64,000 bases of DNA. It comes from Neostapfia colusana. Taxonomy: Eukaryota > Streptophyta > Magnoliopsida > Poales > Poaceae. Below the pieces are notes generated by a model that saw only the letters and a program-made list of their open reading frames with translations, did not search any database and was not told the origin of the DNA. Made by a program: the position numbers and the translations under genes. Position 1 is the stretch's first letter, and each line of letters starts with the position of its first letter. Positions 21,723 to 33,200 of the stretch are shown here, one piece after another. Location of the stretch: positions 25,700,273 through 25,764,272 of the forward strand of contig JASWHV010000018.1 in assembly GCA_030760725.1 (NCBI GenBank). Reading direction: 5' to 3'.

Positions 21723-22687
21723 TGTCGGTACCTGAGATATGGGGTACCCCCGCGCACAGGTGAAAATGCCTAAGGAACTCCGAAGGCGCCACGCGTCCGG
21801 CGGGGCTGGACCTCCCTCTCCTCAGAGGAGAGCTCCGGGCCCACCACGTGTCATACAGAAGCCGGACCTCCCCCTCCGCGGGAGAGAGGTCCGAAGGCGC
21901 CACGCGTCCGGCGGGGCCGGACCTCCCCCTCCTCAGAGGAGGGCTTCGGGCCCGCCACGTGGCCAGAAGAACGGCGCTGCCTGCCCCTGAGAGATAGGCA
22001 GCGGGTGTAAAGACGCCCCATACCTTGGCCGTACAAGGTATTCAAGGCCCGCGTCTTCCCAAGACGCGGAGACGCGGAACACGCCTCTGTCAGGTGCCGT
22101 TGCGCCCAGTCGCATCACAGACTGGCGCGCGGTGTCAGAACCTGCCAGCCAATAAACACCGCGACAAGACATCCCATGCCGCCTGCGCCGTCATCAACCA
22201 CTACGACTAGCATGCGGCATGGGCAGGGCGGCAAGATGAAGACTCAGAAGCCTTCGACCAGAGGCAACTACCGGCATAACTGCAGATACTGTAGATAATA
22301 GACAATCTTCCCAGGACCACCTGTCGGGTCCCGGCCCCCCTTGTAAGCTGCCCGAGTCTTGGACTATAAAAGGCTCGGGTAGGCGACGATAGCAAAAGTT
22401 CGCACTTTGCAACTCATACGCTAGCCATACACTCCCAAGCTGTAACTCACCCCCAAGCTCAGGACTCTGGCCCTGAGCAGCAAGCAATACAGCGAGCTCC
22501 ATAGCTCGCCGTGGACGTAGGGTTTTACGCTCCGGCGGCCTGAACCACTTAAAACTCACCGCGTCAAGCTATTACTAACTCGTCCATCCGCGCAAGCTCT
22601 CCGCAAGGGACTAGCCCCACCGAAAAAAGAACCTCCGCGGGCTGCCCAGTGCAGGCCCGGGGGAAATTTCGACCGAACACTTCGACA
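21723..22687 (+). repeat. 3' LTR (P1) of element A
   Basis: 965 bp, TGTCGGTACC...CACTTCGACA. Contains a TATAAAAG box at 22365-22372, an AGCCAATAAA motif near 22140 and a 9-bp-stem hairpin at 22049-22069 (arms CCGCGTCTT and AAGACGCGG around CCC). The repeat array is shorter than in other LTRs. Confidence 0.92.
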
Positions 22688-23340
22688 ATGCCCTTCGCTG
22701 GCCTGAGCTCCGATGACCTCCGGACCTCACGCCCTTCGCTGGCCAGAGCTCAGATGACTTCCGGACCTCACGCCCTTCGCTGCCCTGAACTCCGATCAAT
22801 GACTTCCAGACCTCCGCCCCCCACAGCTGGGCCGAGGTCCGAGGCCAGCCATCGCCCTCCTTTCAGAGGCGAGCGCTGATGCCGGACCTCACGCCCTTCG
22901 CCTCGCCTGAGCTCTGATGACCTCCGGACCTCACGCCCTTCACTGGCCTGAGCTCCGATGACCTCCGGACCTCACGCCCTTCGCTGGCCTGAGCTCCGAT
23001 GACTTCTGGACCTCCGCCCCTGAAACTGGGCCAAGCTCCGATGCCAGCCCTCACCCTCCTTTCAGAGGCGAGCCCTGATGCCGGACCTCACGCCCTTCGT
23101 GGGCCTGAGCTCCGACGACTTCCGGACCTCCGCCCCCACAGCTGGGCCGAGCTCCGACGCCAGCCCTCTCCCTCCTTTCAGAGGCAAGCCCTGATGCCGG
23201 ACCTCACGCCCTTCGTGGGCCTGAGCTCCGATGACTTCCCGGACCACCCCTCTTCTCAGAGGCGAGCTCCGAGGCCGGACCTCCCCCTTTCACAAGGGCA
23301 GAGCTCCGATGCCAGGCTTCACCCTTTCTTCAGAGGCTGA
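22688..23340 (+). repeat. Tandem repeat, ~116 bp unit, in D
   Basis: Reverse-complement orientation of the 165-704 array. Copies are partly degenerate, with shortened units at 22688-22800 and 22900-23000. Confidence 0.8.
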
Positions 23341-23458
23341 ACTCCGAAGCCGTGAAGACCCTGCCAGCACAGGGAGTACTCAATACAAGGAAGTGCGCGG
23401 GTAGGAGAAGGCCCCACCTCGGGCTCGTTACCTCCCCCGAGGTGAGCCCGGGGGCCAC
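22688..23458 (+). mobile_element. Element D, 3' internal end (tandem repeats and PPT)
   Basis: Plus-oriented counterpart of the E0/B repeat region: units of about 116 bp containing cctcacgcccttcgctggcctgagc, then a PPT (GAGCCCGGGGGCCAC, 23444-23458) and LTR P2. The left part of D lies beyond A, out of the window. The repeat array suggests D belongs to the same subfamily as E0 and B. Confidence 0.8.
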
Positions 23459-23929
23459 TGTCGGTACCCTCAACACCGGGTACCCCCGCGCACAGTGTAA
23501 AACTTCCTAAGGACCTCGCTCCCTCTGCAGGGGCGAGGTTTGAAGGTGCCATGTGTCCAGCAGGGCCAAAGCTCCCCTCCCCACGGAGGATATCTCCGAG
23601 CCTGCCACGTGGCCTAGGAGGCCGGACCTCACCCCCTCCGCAAGGGCGAACTCCGAAGGCGCCACGTGTCCGGCAGGGCCGGGGCTCTCCTCTCCTCAAA
23701 GGATAGCTCCGAGCCTGCCACGTGGCCCGGAAGACCGGACCTCGCCCCCTCCGCGGGGGTGAGCTCCGGAGGCTCCACGTGTCCAGCGGAGCCGGAGCCC
23801 CCCCTATCCTCAGAGGAGAGCTCCGGGTCCGACACGTGGCCAGCAGAGCATTGCTGCCGCCCGACCTGATAGGCAGCAGGAGTGAAGGCGCGCCATGCCT
23901 TTACCGTAAAAAGCATTCAAGACCCGCGC
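23459..23929 (+). repeat. 3' LTR of D (P2), segment 1 of 3
   Basis: Begins TGTCGGTACCCTCAACACC and contains the ACGT-core repeats. It is cut at 23929 by B. The LTR continues at 29938-30287 and 42837-43132, giving about 1117 bp in total once the two insertions and their duplicated 5 bp are removed. Confidence 0.9.
23925..23929. repeat. Target-site duplication of B, left copy
   Basis: CGCGC, identical to 29933-29937. Confidence 0.9.
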
Positions 23930-25017
23930 TGTCGAAGTGTTCGGTCGACACTTCCCCCGAGCCTGCACTGGGCAGCCCGCGGAGGTTCTTTTTTTGGCGG
24001 GGCTAGACTCCTAGCGGAAAGCTTGCGCAGATGGACGAGTTAGGGAGAGCTTGACACGGCGAGTTTTACGTGGTTCAGGCCGCCGGAGCGTAAAACCCTA
24101 CGTCCACGGCGAGCTATGGAGCTCGCTGTATTGCTTGCTGCTCAGGGCCGGGGGCCTGAGCTTGGGGGTGAGTTACAGCTTGAGAGTGTATGGCTAGCGT
24201 ATGAGTTGCAAAATGCGAACCCTTGCTATCGACGCCTACCCGAGCCTTTTATAGTCCAAAACTCGGGCGGCTTACAAGGGGAGCCGGGACCCGACAGGTG
24301 GTCCCGGGAAGATTGTCTATTATCTACCGTATCTGCAGTTATGCCGGTAGTTGTCTCTGGCCGAAGGCTTCTGAGTCTTCATCTTGCCGCCCTGCCCATG
24401 CTGCATGCCAGTCGTAGCGGTTGATGACGGCGCAGGCGGCATGGGTTGTCTTGTCACAGTGTTTATTGGCTGACAGGTTCTGACACCGCGCGCCAGTCTG
24501 TGATGCGACTGGGCGGAACGGCACCTGACAGAAGCGTGCTCCGCGTCTTGGGAAGACGCGGGCCTTGAATACCTTAAACGGGCAAGGTATGGGTCGTATT
24601 TACGCCCGCTGCCTATCGCTCGGGGCAGGCAGCGTCGCTCTGCTGCCATGTGGCGGGCCCGGAGCCCTTCTCAGAGAAGAGAAGGGTCAGTCCCGCGGGG
24701 CACGTGGAGCCTCTGGACCTCTCTCCGCGGAGGGAGAGGCTCGGCTTCTGCTGGCCATGTGGCGGGCCCGGAGCTCTCCTCTAAGGAGAGGGAGGTCCGG
24801 CCCCGCTGGACACGCGGCGCCTTCGGACCTCTCTCCCGCGGAGGGGGAGGTCCGGCTTCTGTATGCCACGTGGCGGGCCCGGAGCTCTCCTCTGAGGAGA
24901 GGGAGGTCCGGCCCCACCGGACGGGTGGCACCTTCGGAGCTCTCCCTGCGTTGAAGGGCGAGTTCCTTAGGCATTTTACCCTGTGCGCGGGGGTACCCCA
25001 TATCGAGGGTACCGACA
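23930..25017 (-). repeat. 3' LTR (L5) of B
   Basis: 1088 bp. Terminal sequences as in L2. The PPT abuts the right end. TATAAAAG equivalent on the minus strand near 24245-24252. Confidence 0.92.
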
Positions 25018-25030
25018 GTGGCCCGGGCCC
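25018..25030 (-). other. Polypurine tract of B
   Basis: GGGCCCGGGCCAC on the minus strand, two bases shorter than in other copies, directly abutting L5. Confidence 0.7.
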
Positions 25031-25149
25031 ATCTCGGGGGAGATAGCGAGCCCGAGGTGGGACCTTCGTCTCTTCTGATCCTAGCACTTTCTTGTCTTGA
25101 GTACTCCCTGTGCTGGCAAGGTCTTGACGGCTTCGGTGTTCAACCTCTT

Positions 25150-25790
25150 AGGAGATGGTGAAGCCTGGCATCGGAGCTCGGCCCGGCTGTGGGGGCGGAG
25201 GTCCGGAAGTCATCGGAGCTCAGGCCAGCGAAGGGCGTGAGGTCCGGCATCAGCGCTCGCCTCTGAAAGAAGGGCGAGGGCTGGCATCGGAGCTCGGCCC
25301 AGCTGTGGGGGCGGAGTCCGGAAGTCATCGGAGCTCAGGCCAGCAAAGGGCGTGAGGTCCGGCATCAGTGCTCGCCTATGAAAGGAGGGCGAGGGCTGGC
25401 CTCGGAGCTCGGCCCGGCTATGGGGGCGGAGTCCAGAAGTCATCGGAGCTCAGGCCAGCGAAGGGCGTGAGGTCCGGCATCAGCGCTCACCTCTGAGAGG
25501 AGGGCGAGGGCTGGCCTCGGAGCTCATCCTGGCTGTGGAGGCGGAGTCCGGCAGTCATCGGAGCTCAGGCCAACGAAGGGCGTGAGGTCCGGCATCAGCG
25601 CTCGCCTCTGAAAGGAGGGCGAGGGCTGGCATCGAAGCTCGGCCCAGCTGTGGGAGCGGAGTACGGCAGTCTTCGGAGCTCAGGCAAACGAAGGGCGTGA
25701 GGTCCGGCATCAGCGCTCGCCTCTGAAAGGAGGGAGAGGGCTGGCATTGGAGCTCGGCCCAGCTGTGGGGGCGGAGGTCCGGAACTGCTC
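25150..25790 (-). repeat. Tandem repeat, ~116 bp unit, in B
   Basis: Five units beginning at or near tcatcggagctcaggcca (about 25211, 25326, 25440, 25556, 25674). Same unit as in E0 and D. Confidence 0.85.
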
Positions 25791-26476
25791 AGCGGTCCCC
25801 CCTTTCCTGTCCCTTAGTCTCATTTGGCTTACTGTCCCAGGCCGGAATACGGGGCCTGGGTAATCCAGTGCACTTGGTCCCGGAGGTCTGGCCCCAGCCC
25901 CAGTCAGGGTGTAACCGTCCGGCCCCCTGGTACTCAGACCGCAGCGCCGGGGGGCAGAGTGCGCATGCTTTGGGTGCAAGACTGGGCAAAGCAAGGCTCC
26001 TGACCCCCCGGTTTAGAATAGGTCTTTTCTCAGAGGAGACCAACTGGCGGTACAGTACCCTTACAGGGGGAGACCCAGAAGGCCACCGGGCCTCTGGCAG
26101 GTACCCCCAAGCACTACCGCCTTCGGCAGGACGGCAAATATCGACTATGCATGAGAGCAGGAAAGAGGAACCGAGTGTACAATGGACGCACACTGTCTAG
26201 AGTGTGGGGAGCTGTTCATATAAATTAATGCATAATAAATAAACACCTAAGTAAGCATGGTGAACTTACTGGGGTGGCGTCGGAGCGCCTGTCTTCACGC
26301 AGAGCGGGTCATGCGTGGCTTCGTCGTACGCCGGACACGGGGGGACCCTCCATGGCTATATCAGGGGGAAGCATGGCTTTGGCCCTGCATACCATGTGGA
26401 AGGGTAGTTCCCGTGACCCGGCCCTGGGAAGTCCGGCTGGCCCTCAACATGGAGGAGCCGGTATCCCCCGACGGCT
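25791..26476 (-). other. 3' internal non-coding region of B
   Basis: Closely matches E0 705-1400. Includes the AT-rich island (26218-26252). No coding sequence seen apart from the edge of the integrase remnant. Confidence 0.7.
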
Positions 26477-26909
26477 CTAGGTGCGCGTCTGCATCGGTTG
26501 TGTGGGTCTGCTTGGTGTGGACTTGGCACGCATTGCATCCCTAACCAGTTTGACGGTGTCCAGGCTGCTCTCGGTCAGTAGGAGCCATGCCGGGTGGCTT
26601 ATCTGACCAACGTGCGGGACGATGAGCGTTCCCAGCACTCGCCTCCTTGGACTACTGCGAGCTAGTCGCAGCCTTCCTCCTGGGTTATGCACCGCAATAG
26701 GATGTCGTGGCGCCACGCCAGTAAAGATACCAGCGCGTAGCACTTAGCCACCGCACCACCCGTTCAGCGGATGCACGTTCATCCGGAAGGATGTCCTTCA
26801 AGGAGTCCCGGACCTCCGTGGTCCATGCATCGGGGCTACTTGAGCTTCTGGATCTCGAGCGCTGGGTTGCACGGAGTCCCCAGTGACTCTTACGATCCTT
26901 TGGCGGCAT
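26477..26909 (-). pseudogene. Integrase remnant of B
   Basis: Minus-strand frames equal those of E0 1480-1830, for example a segment equivalent to ILPDERASAERVVR. The catalytic core is missing and the frame is broken. Confidence 0.7.
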
Positions 26910-26947
26910 CCAGGGCCGCCGGGACTGCCTAGCTTCATGGCACTGGT

Positions 26948-27540
26948 TCAGCCCCCTTCGCCCGGCTCGGCGGGCCGGGCTGTGGACCGCAGAAACAACC
27001 TCTCAAAGACTCCTTCGTGCGCCGGGGCTCCGATGGAGGTCTTTGTTGAGAGGTTGTCCGCTGCGGCCGTGCCAGCGCGCGGTACATGGCGCAGGTCCAA
27101 GCCGAGGAATTCTTTCTCCAACATCCGCACGTGAAGCAGATAAGCAGCTAGCTGTGGGTCTTTGTAGGAGCATTCACCCTTAACTTGCTTGATAACTAGC
27201 CGGGAGTCGCCCTGTGCCAACAGCTGTCGAGCGCCCAAAGACAGGACTGTCTTCTAGGCCAAAGATGAATGCTTCATACTCTGCCAAGTTGTTGGTTGCC
27301 TTGGAATTGAGACGCACCATGTACCCAAACTGCTCCCCCGATGGCATGAGAAGCAGTACGCCGGCACCGGCCCCCTGCTTTTGCGAGGAGCCGTCGAAGA
27401 AGAGCGTCCAGTGAGGCCCGGTGAAGACCGGAGCTCGGTACTTTGGTTCACCGTCTTCGCGGCCCCCTGGGTCAGCCTTCGTTGGCGTCCACTCTGCCAC
27501 GAAGTCAGCCAGTGCTTGGCTCTTGGCTGTCTGACGTGGT
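26948..27540 (-). pseudogene. aRNH remnant of B
   Basis: The minus strand reads HWTLFFDGSSQKQGAGAG and KATNNLAEYEAFIFGL, and in another frame QLLAQGDSRLVIKQVKGEC, giving the Asp, Glu and Asp motifs of the archaeal-type RNase H. A frameshift lies near 27240. The C-terminal part extends to LGLDLRHVPRAGTAAADNLS. Catalytic residues are present but not in one frame. The upstream part joins gag at the same point as in E0. Confidence 0.8.
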
Positions 27541-28779
27541 CGGGAGGTCAGCTTGAACTCCGCCGTCTTCGGGCTGTCTTCCGGCTTCGGAAGCTGGCAG
27601 TGAGTGCCAGCTCCCCCCTCCGGCTGCTCTGGCGCACTTGTCCGCCAGGCTGAAGGGCTCGGAGGCATCGCAGACCTCTCTGGTTGCAAGCCTCTCAAGC
27701 ATCTTCTTGTCCTGGACACTGTCGAAGTGCCGCCACCACAGAAGCACTTTGAATATGTGGAATGGTGTTGCGTACCTGGGAGAACCGCTGGATAAAGGAG
27801 TGCAGCGACTCCCCAAGTTGTTGCTTGATGGCTTGGAGGTCAAGCTCCGTGCCGGGACGGGTGTAGGAGCTGCCGAAGTTGGCGATAAACTGCCGGCAGA
27901 GCTCTCCCCAGGAAGTCATGGAACCCTGAGGGAGGTTCATTAGCCATGACCAGGTCGGGCCGGTCAAGGCGACGGGGAAGTAGATTGGCCATGACGGCCT
28001 CATCCCCTCCTGCGGCAAGTACGGCGGTGGAGTAGATCTGGAAGAACCCCGCCGGGTTGACGCTGCCGTCGTACTTCTCGGGCAGGTGCGGCTGAAACTT
28101 GCGCGGCCACCTCGTGAAGCGGAGGTGGGGCTCCAGGGCCGTACATCCTGCTCCTGTCTATCTCGCGAATCCACTGCTGGGTCGCTGCCTGAGGCGCGTC
28201 CCCAACAGGCGGATCGTGCGGTAGCGCTCTTGCTGCGGCTGACGCACCCCCGCCGGGTACGTCCAGCGCTACTGAAGACCTGACACTGGTCGGAGCCTGC
28301 ATGGCCGGGGTCGGCGCTGCCAGAGCCGGTTGTTGGCTCCCAGTGCAGGTATTGGTGCCGCGAACGCTTGGTTGCGCCTGACACAGTGTACCCCGGTACG
28401 TGCAAGGTTGCACCATAGGTCCGCCCTTCAGCCAGCGTCGTCCCCGTCGAAGTCGAGGGTTTGCGGCGGTGACGACGAGACGGTCCACCTCGCGAATCCA
28501 CTGCTGGGTCGCCTCCTGAGGCGCGTCCCCAGCAGGCGGATTGTGCAGTAGCGCCCTTGCTGCTGCTAGCGCACCCCCACCGGGTACGCCCGGCGCTACT
28601 GAAGGCCTGATGCTGGTTGGAGCCTGCATTGCCGGGGTCGGCGCTGCCAGAGCCGGTTGCTGGCTCCCAGCTTGTACCGACACACTCCGTCCCGAGTGTG
28701 TCGACATGTACTCCCCCCTGGTCGCGGTTTGCCGCTGAGGCGAGGGGGGAGAGTTCGCCGCTGAAGGAAGCTTGGTCAT
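27541..28779 (-). pseudogene. gag: gag of B with duplicated N-terminal segment
   Basis: ATG at 28779 (minus), MTKLPSAANSPPSP. The open frame continues for about 260 codons and contains QQPALAAPTPAMQAPTS twice, each copy followed by DAPQ.ATQQWIRE. A shift then moves to the capsid frame (GELCRQFIANFGSSYTRPG, ESLHSFIQRFSQVRN, FSLADKCARAA). It ends at the gag-aRNH joint without a zinc knuckle. The duplication boundary (ggctcccagtgcaggtattggtgccgcgaacgc region, 28335) is shared with E0 and E1. Confidence 0.85.
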
Positions 28780-28816
28780 CTTCGTCGGCGGGAAGTCGTC
28801 GCGCTAGGGGAGAAGC

Positions 28817-28837
28817 CCCCCTACCTGGCGCGCCAAA
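28817..28837 (-). other. Primer binding site of B
   Basis: TTTGGCGCGCC...GGGGG on the minus strand, abutting L6. Confidence 0.7.
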
Positions 28838-29932
28838 TGTCGAAGTGTTCGGTCGACACTTCCCCCGGGCCTGCACTGGGCAGCCCGCGGAGGTTCTTTT
28901 TTCGGCGGGGCTAGACTCCTAGCGGAAAGCTTGCACAGATGGACGAGTTAGGGAGAGCTTGAAACGGCGAGTTTTACGTGGTTCAGGACGCCGGAGCGTA
29001 AAACCCTACGTCCACGGCGAGCTATGGAGCTCGCTGTATTGCTTGCTGCTCAGGGCCGGGGGCCTGAGCTTGGGGGTGAGTTACAGCTTGAGAGTGTATG
29101 GCTAGCGTATGAGTTGCAAAATGCGAACCCTTGCTATCGACGCCTACCCGAGCCTTTTATAGTCCAAAACTCGGGCAGCTTACAAGGGGAGCCGGGACCC
29201 GAAAGGTGGTCCCGGGAAGATTGTCTATTATCTACCGTATCTGCAGTTATGCCGGTAGTTGTCTCTGGCCGAAGGCTTCTGAGTCTTCATCTTGCCGCCC
29301 TGCCCATGCCGCATGCCAGTCGTAGCGGTTGATGACGGCGCAGGCGGCATGGGTTGTCTTGTCGCAGTGTTTATTGGCTGACATGTTCTGACACCGCGCG
29401 CCAGTCTGTGATGCGACTGGGCGCAACGGCACCTGACAGAAGCGTGCTCCGCGTCTCCGCGTCTTGGGAAGACGCGGACCTTGAATACCTTGTACGGGCA
29501 AGGTATGGAGCGTATTTACGCCCGCTGCCTATCGCTCGGGGCAGGCAGCGTTGCTCTGCTGCCATGTGGCGGGCCCGGAGCCCTTCTCAGAGAAGAGAAG
29601 GGTCAGTCCCGCGGGGCACGTGGAGCCTCCGGACCTCTCTCCGCGGAGGGAGAGGCTCGGCTTCTGCTGGCCACGTGGCAGGCCCGGAGCTCTCCTCTAA
29701 GGAGAGGGAGGTCCGGCCCCGCTGGACACGCGGCGCCTTCGGACCTCTCTCCCGCGGAGGGGGGGTATGGCTTCTGTATGCCACATAGCGGGCCCGGAGC
29801 TCTCCTTTGAGGAGAGGGAGGTCCGGCCCCGCCGGACGCGTGGCACCTTCGGAGCTCTCCCTGCGGAGAAGGGCGAGTTCCTTAGGCATTTTAACCTGTG
29901 CGTGGGGGTACCCCATATCGAGGGTACCGACA
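28838..29932 (-). repeat. 5' LTR (L6) of B
   Basis: 1095 bp. Same termini as L5, with only scattered differences visible by eye. Confidence 0.92.
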
Positions 29933-29937
29933 CGCGC
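29933..29937. repeat. Target-site duplication of B, right copy
   Basis: CGCGC, identical to 23925-23929. Confidence 0.9.
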
Positions 29938-30287
29938 CTTCCCAAGACGCGAAGATGCGGAGCACGCTTCTGTCAGGTGCCGTTGCGCCCAGTCATATCA
30001 CGGACTGGCGCGCCGTGTCAGAGCCTGCCAGCCAATAAACACAGCGACAAGACATCCCCTGCCGCCCCCGCCGTCATCAACCACTACGACTAGCAGACGG
30101 CATGGGCAGGGCGACAAGACGGAGACTCAGAGGCCTTCACCAGAGACAACTACCGACGTAACTGTGGATACGATATTCGGCAGGCAATCTCCCCGAGACC
30201 ACCTGTCGGGTCCCAGGTCCCCTTGTAAGCCACGCGAGCCTTGTACTATAAAAGGCTCGGGTAGGCAACGTTAGCAAGGGTTCGCAC
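29938..30287 (+). repeat. 3' LTR of D (P2), segment 2 of 3
   Basis: Continues P2 from cttcccaagacgcg through AGCCAATAAA (near 30035) to the TATAAAAG box at 30247-30254. The Tekay element is inserted after 30287, about 40 bases downstream of that TATA box. Confidence 0.9.
30283..30287. repeat. Target-site duplication of the Tekay element, left copy
   Basis: CGCAC, identical to 42832-42836. Confidence 0.95.
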
Positions 30288-33200
30288 TGTCACACCCGGT
30301 TTTTCCGAAGAAACAACCAAGTGAATATCACATGTATGCCAGGATCATTTTCTCATACATGTGATGACAAATAGTGAAGCATCATTTATTACAAGCCAGG
30401 TGTCGAATATAAATAAGTCTTACATCTGAATTGTCTCAATGGACACTAATGCTTCATCACAAGTAAATAAACTAGCAGCGGAATATTATTATTTAGGGCT
30501 CCATCACAGGCGTTGCCCGGGGGTCTTCATGAACCTAAAAGCCTTCCTCGGGTCCAAAATCTTGGTCATTATACACCACCTCATTATCTTGACCTGAGCA
30601 GCAATATAAACCAACAAATATGCAAGGTTGAGTACCAATGGTACTCAGCAAGTGTGGGAAAATTATATCATGCATGGCTAGAACAAGGAGAGGTTGAACT
30701 CATGGTTAAAGCACTACGCAATTAATACCTATCACCTTAGCTTATTAAGCACCTACATTACTACACAGGTGAAATGGTCCAAATCTCCCATCCCATCATC
30801 ATAACCAAATAACCATAACATCATTTCCAATGTTAAGCTCCCCGCTTAACATCCACAACTTCCAAAAACCTTCACTCCTCTAATCATGAATAAGTCCAGG
30901 CCGCTCTTAACCGTGAGCACGGCTGTCAAGACAGTTTTGACTCTGCAGAGTTTGTACCACTGTACCCACAAGTAGTGATTTCATCCCCCGTTGCCGGGTG
31001 GACTAAAAGAACCTCCATTATGCCAGTGGCTACGTTCCACATTCACACTTCCCAGGTGTGTGGCCAAGAGATCAATACGAAGCCTTTACAAAGGGATTCC
31101 CGACGAGCATGGGCCCACTGAGGTTTCACCCCTAACAGCATACAAGAGGCTCCAACCCCGCTGCAGTGGCCCCCTCTTGAGCCTTGCGGTTCATATGGTA
31201 GTCCAGCTGACACCTACTCCCCGCACCATCCAACACACCCATACTACGCCGGGGATACACCTAATTAATTGGCCAAGCTGCCCCATCTCTGCATGTGGTT
31301 GGCACTGTAAAGCCGGGTTACATGCTCCATGAACCGGTCCTTAGGATCCAGGCAAGTACTAAACACAAACCCAAGTCTCGTGCACCCAGCACACAACCAA
31401 AACATCCAACTTGCCTTGATCCCTACCTCTACATAACTCACAATGTCTCATTCAAGAGTATGGTAATATAAACTGATGATCTCATATCCCAAATATCCCA
31501 TTCTAAGCATGGCTAAGCATATGCATGTGTATAAATGACATGACAAAATAAATCCCAACCCAAGCTTCAAGGAAACAAGGTAATGCAATTCTAGGGAAAC
31601 TTCCTAGCATGGGTTTCATATTTAACTTGACAATGCAAATAATTCTATCTACACATCCTAGCATAGGATCCAAGTGGTCAAGGACACTTGCCTCCTTCTT
31701 GCTGCTCTTGAAATTGGTAGTCCTGATCTTGGAAAGGAATAACTTGCTCTTGAACAGGTTCTACTTCATACCATCACACATAGCAAAAGAAAAACAACAA
31801 TCATAAGACATAGCTCACACTTCTACTTCATACAAACCACACATTCATATTTATAAAAGTTCTTTACTATTATATGTGTTGTGGTTACCTTATGTGTGTT
31901 AAGTTGTGGCTTGCATGCACTTTTAACCATGTATATATGATTCCTACTTTTGTGTCCACATTTATACTTGCATACAATGCGCCTTCACAATTTCTATCAA
32001 CCCTAAACTGAATTCTTTGTATTTTAGAAACTCCATTTATCATTTACTAGTTGCTATATTTTTCAGATTTATATTCCTATGCATAATAGTGTATTTTATT
32101 ATTAAATTAGTAATACACATCACCTAAATAGATTAGGTTCTGGTCCTAAATAATTTAAAATCATATTTTGACCATGGCTTATGATGTATACTATTTCATA
32201 ATTATTTTCCCTATTTTTCTTTAACTATTCTTTACTTAAAAATGTGTCCCTATACTATTAAATGTGAATAATAGATGAAACAGATTTATTTCAGCCCAAA
32301 AATATATTTTTATCTCACTCCAAAGTTTTCTAAGTACTGAGAAAGTTTTTAATAAATTTTGACAATTATGTTTGTCCCCCTTTTTAATTTTTAAACACTA
32401 GTTACATATTCAATGTTTTAAATTAAATACTAAACAGGGCTAAAATAATGAATTCACCCCATTACAGGGTCTATAATATTATTTTCATAATTTCCAGGGG
32501 TCTAGCTACACTTTTCAGAGGTGTTTTTCTTAATTTCTATTAAGTCCAGGGGCTAAAACTGATTTTTAAATGAATTTACATGATTTTCTGGAGTTCCAGG
32601 GGCTAGATCTGAAGTTTCCGGGGCTAGCTCTCAATTCCAGAGAACCCCAGGGGGTAGCACGTAAGAACTCCAGTCTTTATAACGCGGGGTCGACGTGGAC
32701 CGTCCGATTTTAAACCGACGGCTGAGATTATAAGATCGAACCGGTACGCGGGGTTTTAAAGTCTACCGTGCGATTTAAAATAAACGGCGCACATGCGGCC
32801 ACGTCGCTCTGATCGAACGAGGGCGGCGCTGCCGGTGGCGCACGGCGGCGGGAAACGGCGATCTCGCCGGAAAGTTTCGGATCCTCGAGAATTCTGCCTA
32901 GAACTGTGATCTTATGGCCTAGATCGGTAGAGGGGAGGTCAGGGATCTCACCTCGGGGGTTTTCTCGAGCTCGGGGGTCCTGGAAAGTGATCGGCGGCGA
33001 GGTCAGAGGCAAAACCACGGCGAAGCTCGTCGGCGCTGTGTTTGCACCGTAACTCTCCGAGTTTTCTGTACCTGCAAAGTTCCCCGGAGGCGGTGGATCA
33101 AAACCAGCGAGTTAGATCAGAGTTTCCGAGCTTAGATCGGCCAGAATTCACCGGCGAAGTCTCGGTGCTCACCGGAGTGAAAATCGGCGATCGCGTGCGG

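Larger units (their letters stand above)
15699..22687 (+). mobile_element. Element A: Tat-lineage Gypsy retrotransposon, 3' two thirds
   Basis: Plus-oriented. It starts inside the protease (the rest lies left of the window, beyond E0) and continues through RT, degenerate RNase H, aRNH and integrase (to 19636), a 2.1 kb 3' internal region, PPT and LTR P1. Pol domain order and the second RNase H identify the Tat lineage. Its right end abuts the tandem repeats of D, so A is inserted in D. Of the Tat copies in view it has the most complete pol, but it is inactive. Confidence 0.88.
23930..29932 (-). mobile_element. Element B: complete non-autonomous Tat-type element (6.0 kb)
   Basis: Minus-oriented, 6003 bp, LTRs L5 (23930-25017) and L6 (28838-29932), PPT, 116 bp repeat array, integrase and aRNH remnants, gag and primer site, flanked by perfect CGCGC duplications. 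It lies within LTR P2. Its internal plan, including the gag-aRNH joint, equals that of E0, so a defined deletion derivative has transposed at least twice. The two LTRs are nearly identical by eye. Confidence 0.92.

Noticed and set aside
30513..31806. Open frames of 65-113 codons inside the Tekay LTR, present again at 39692-40985
   Set aside because: They are repeated only because the two LTRs are copies of each other. They show no known motif, lie on the strand opposite to the element and have no other support.
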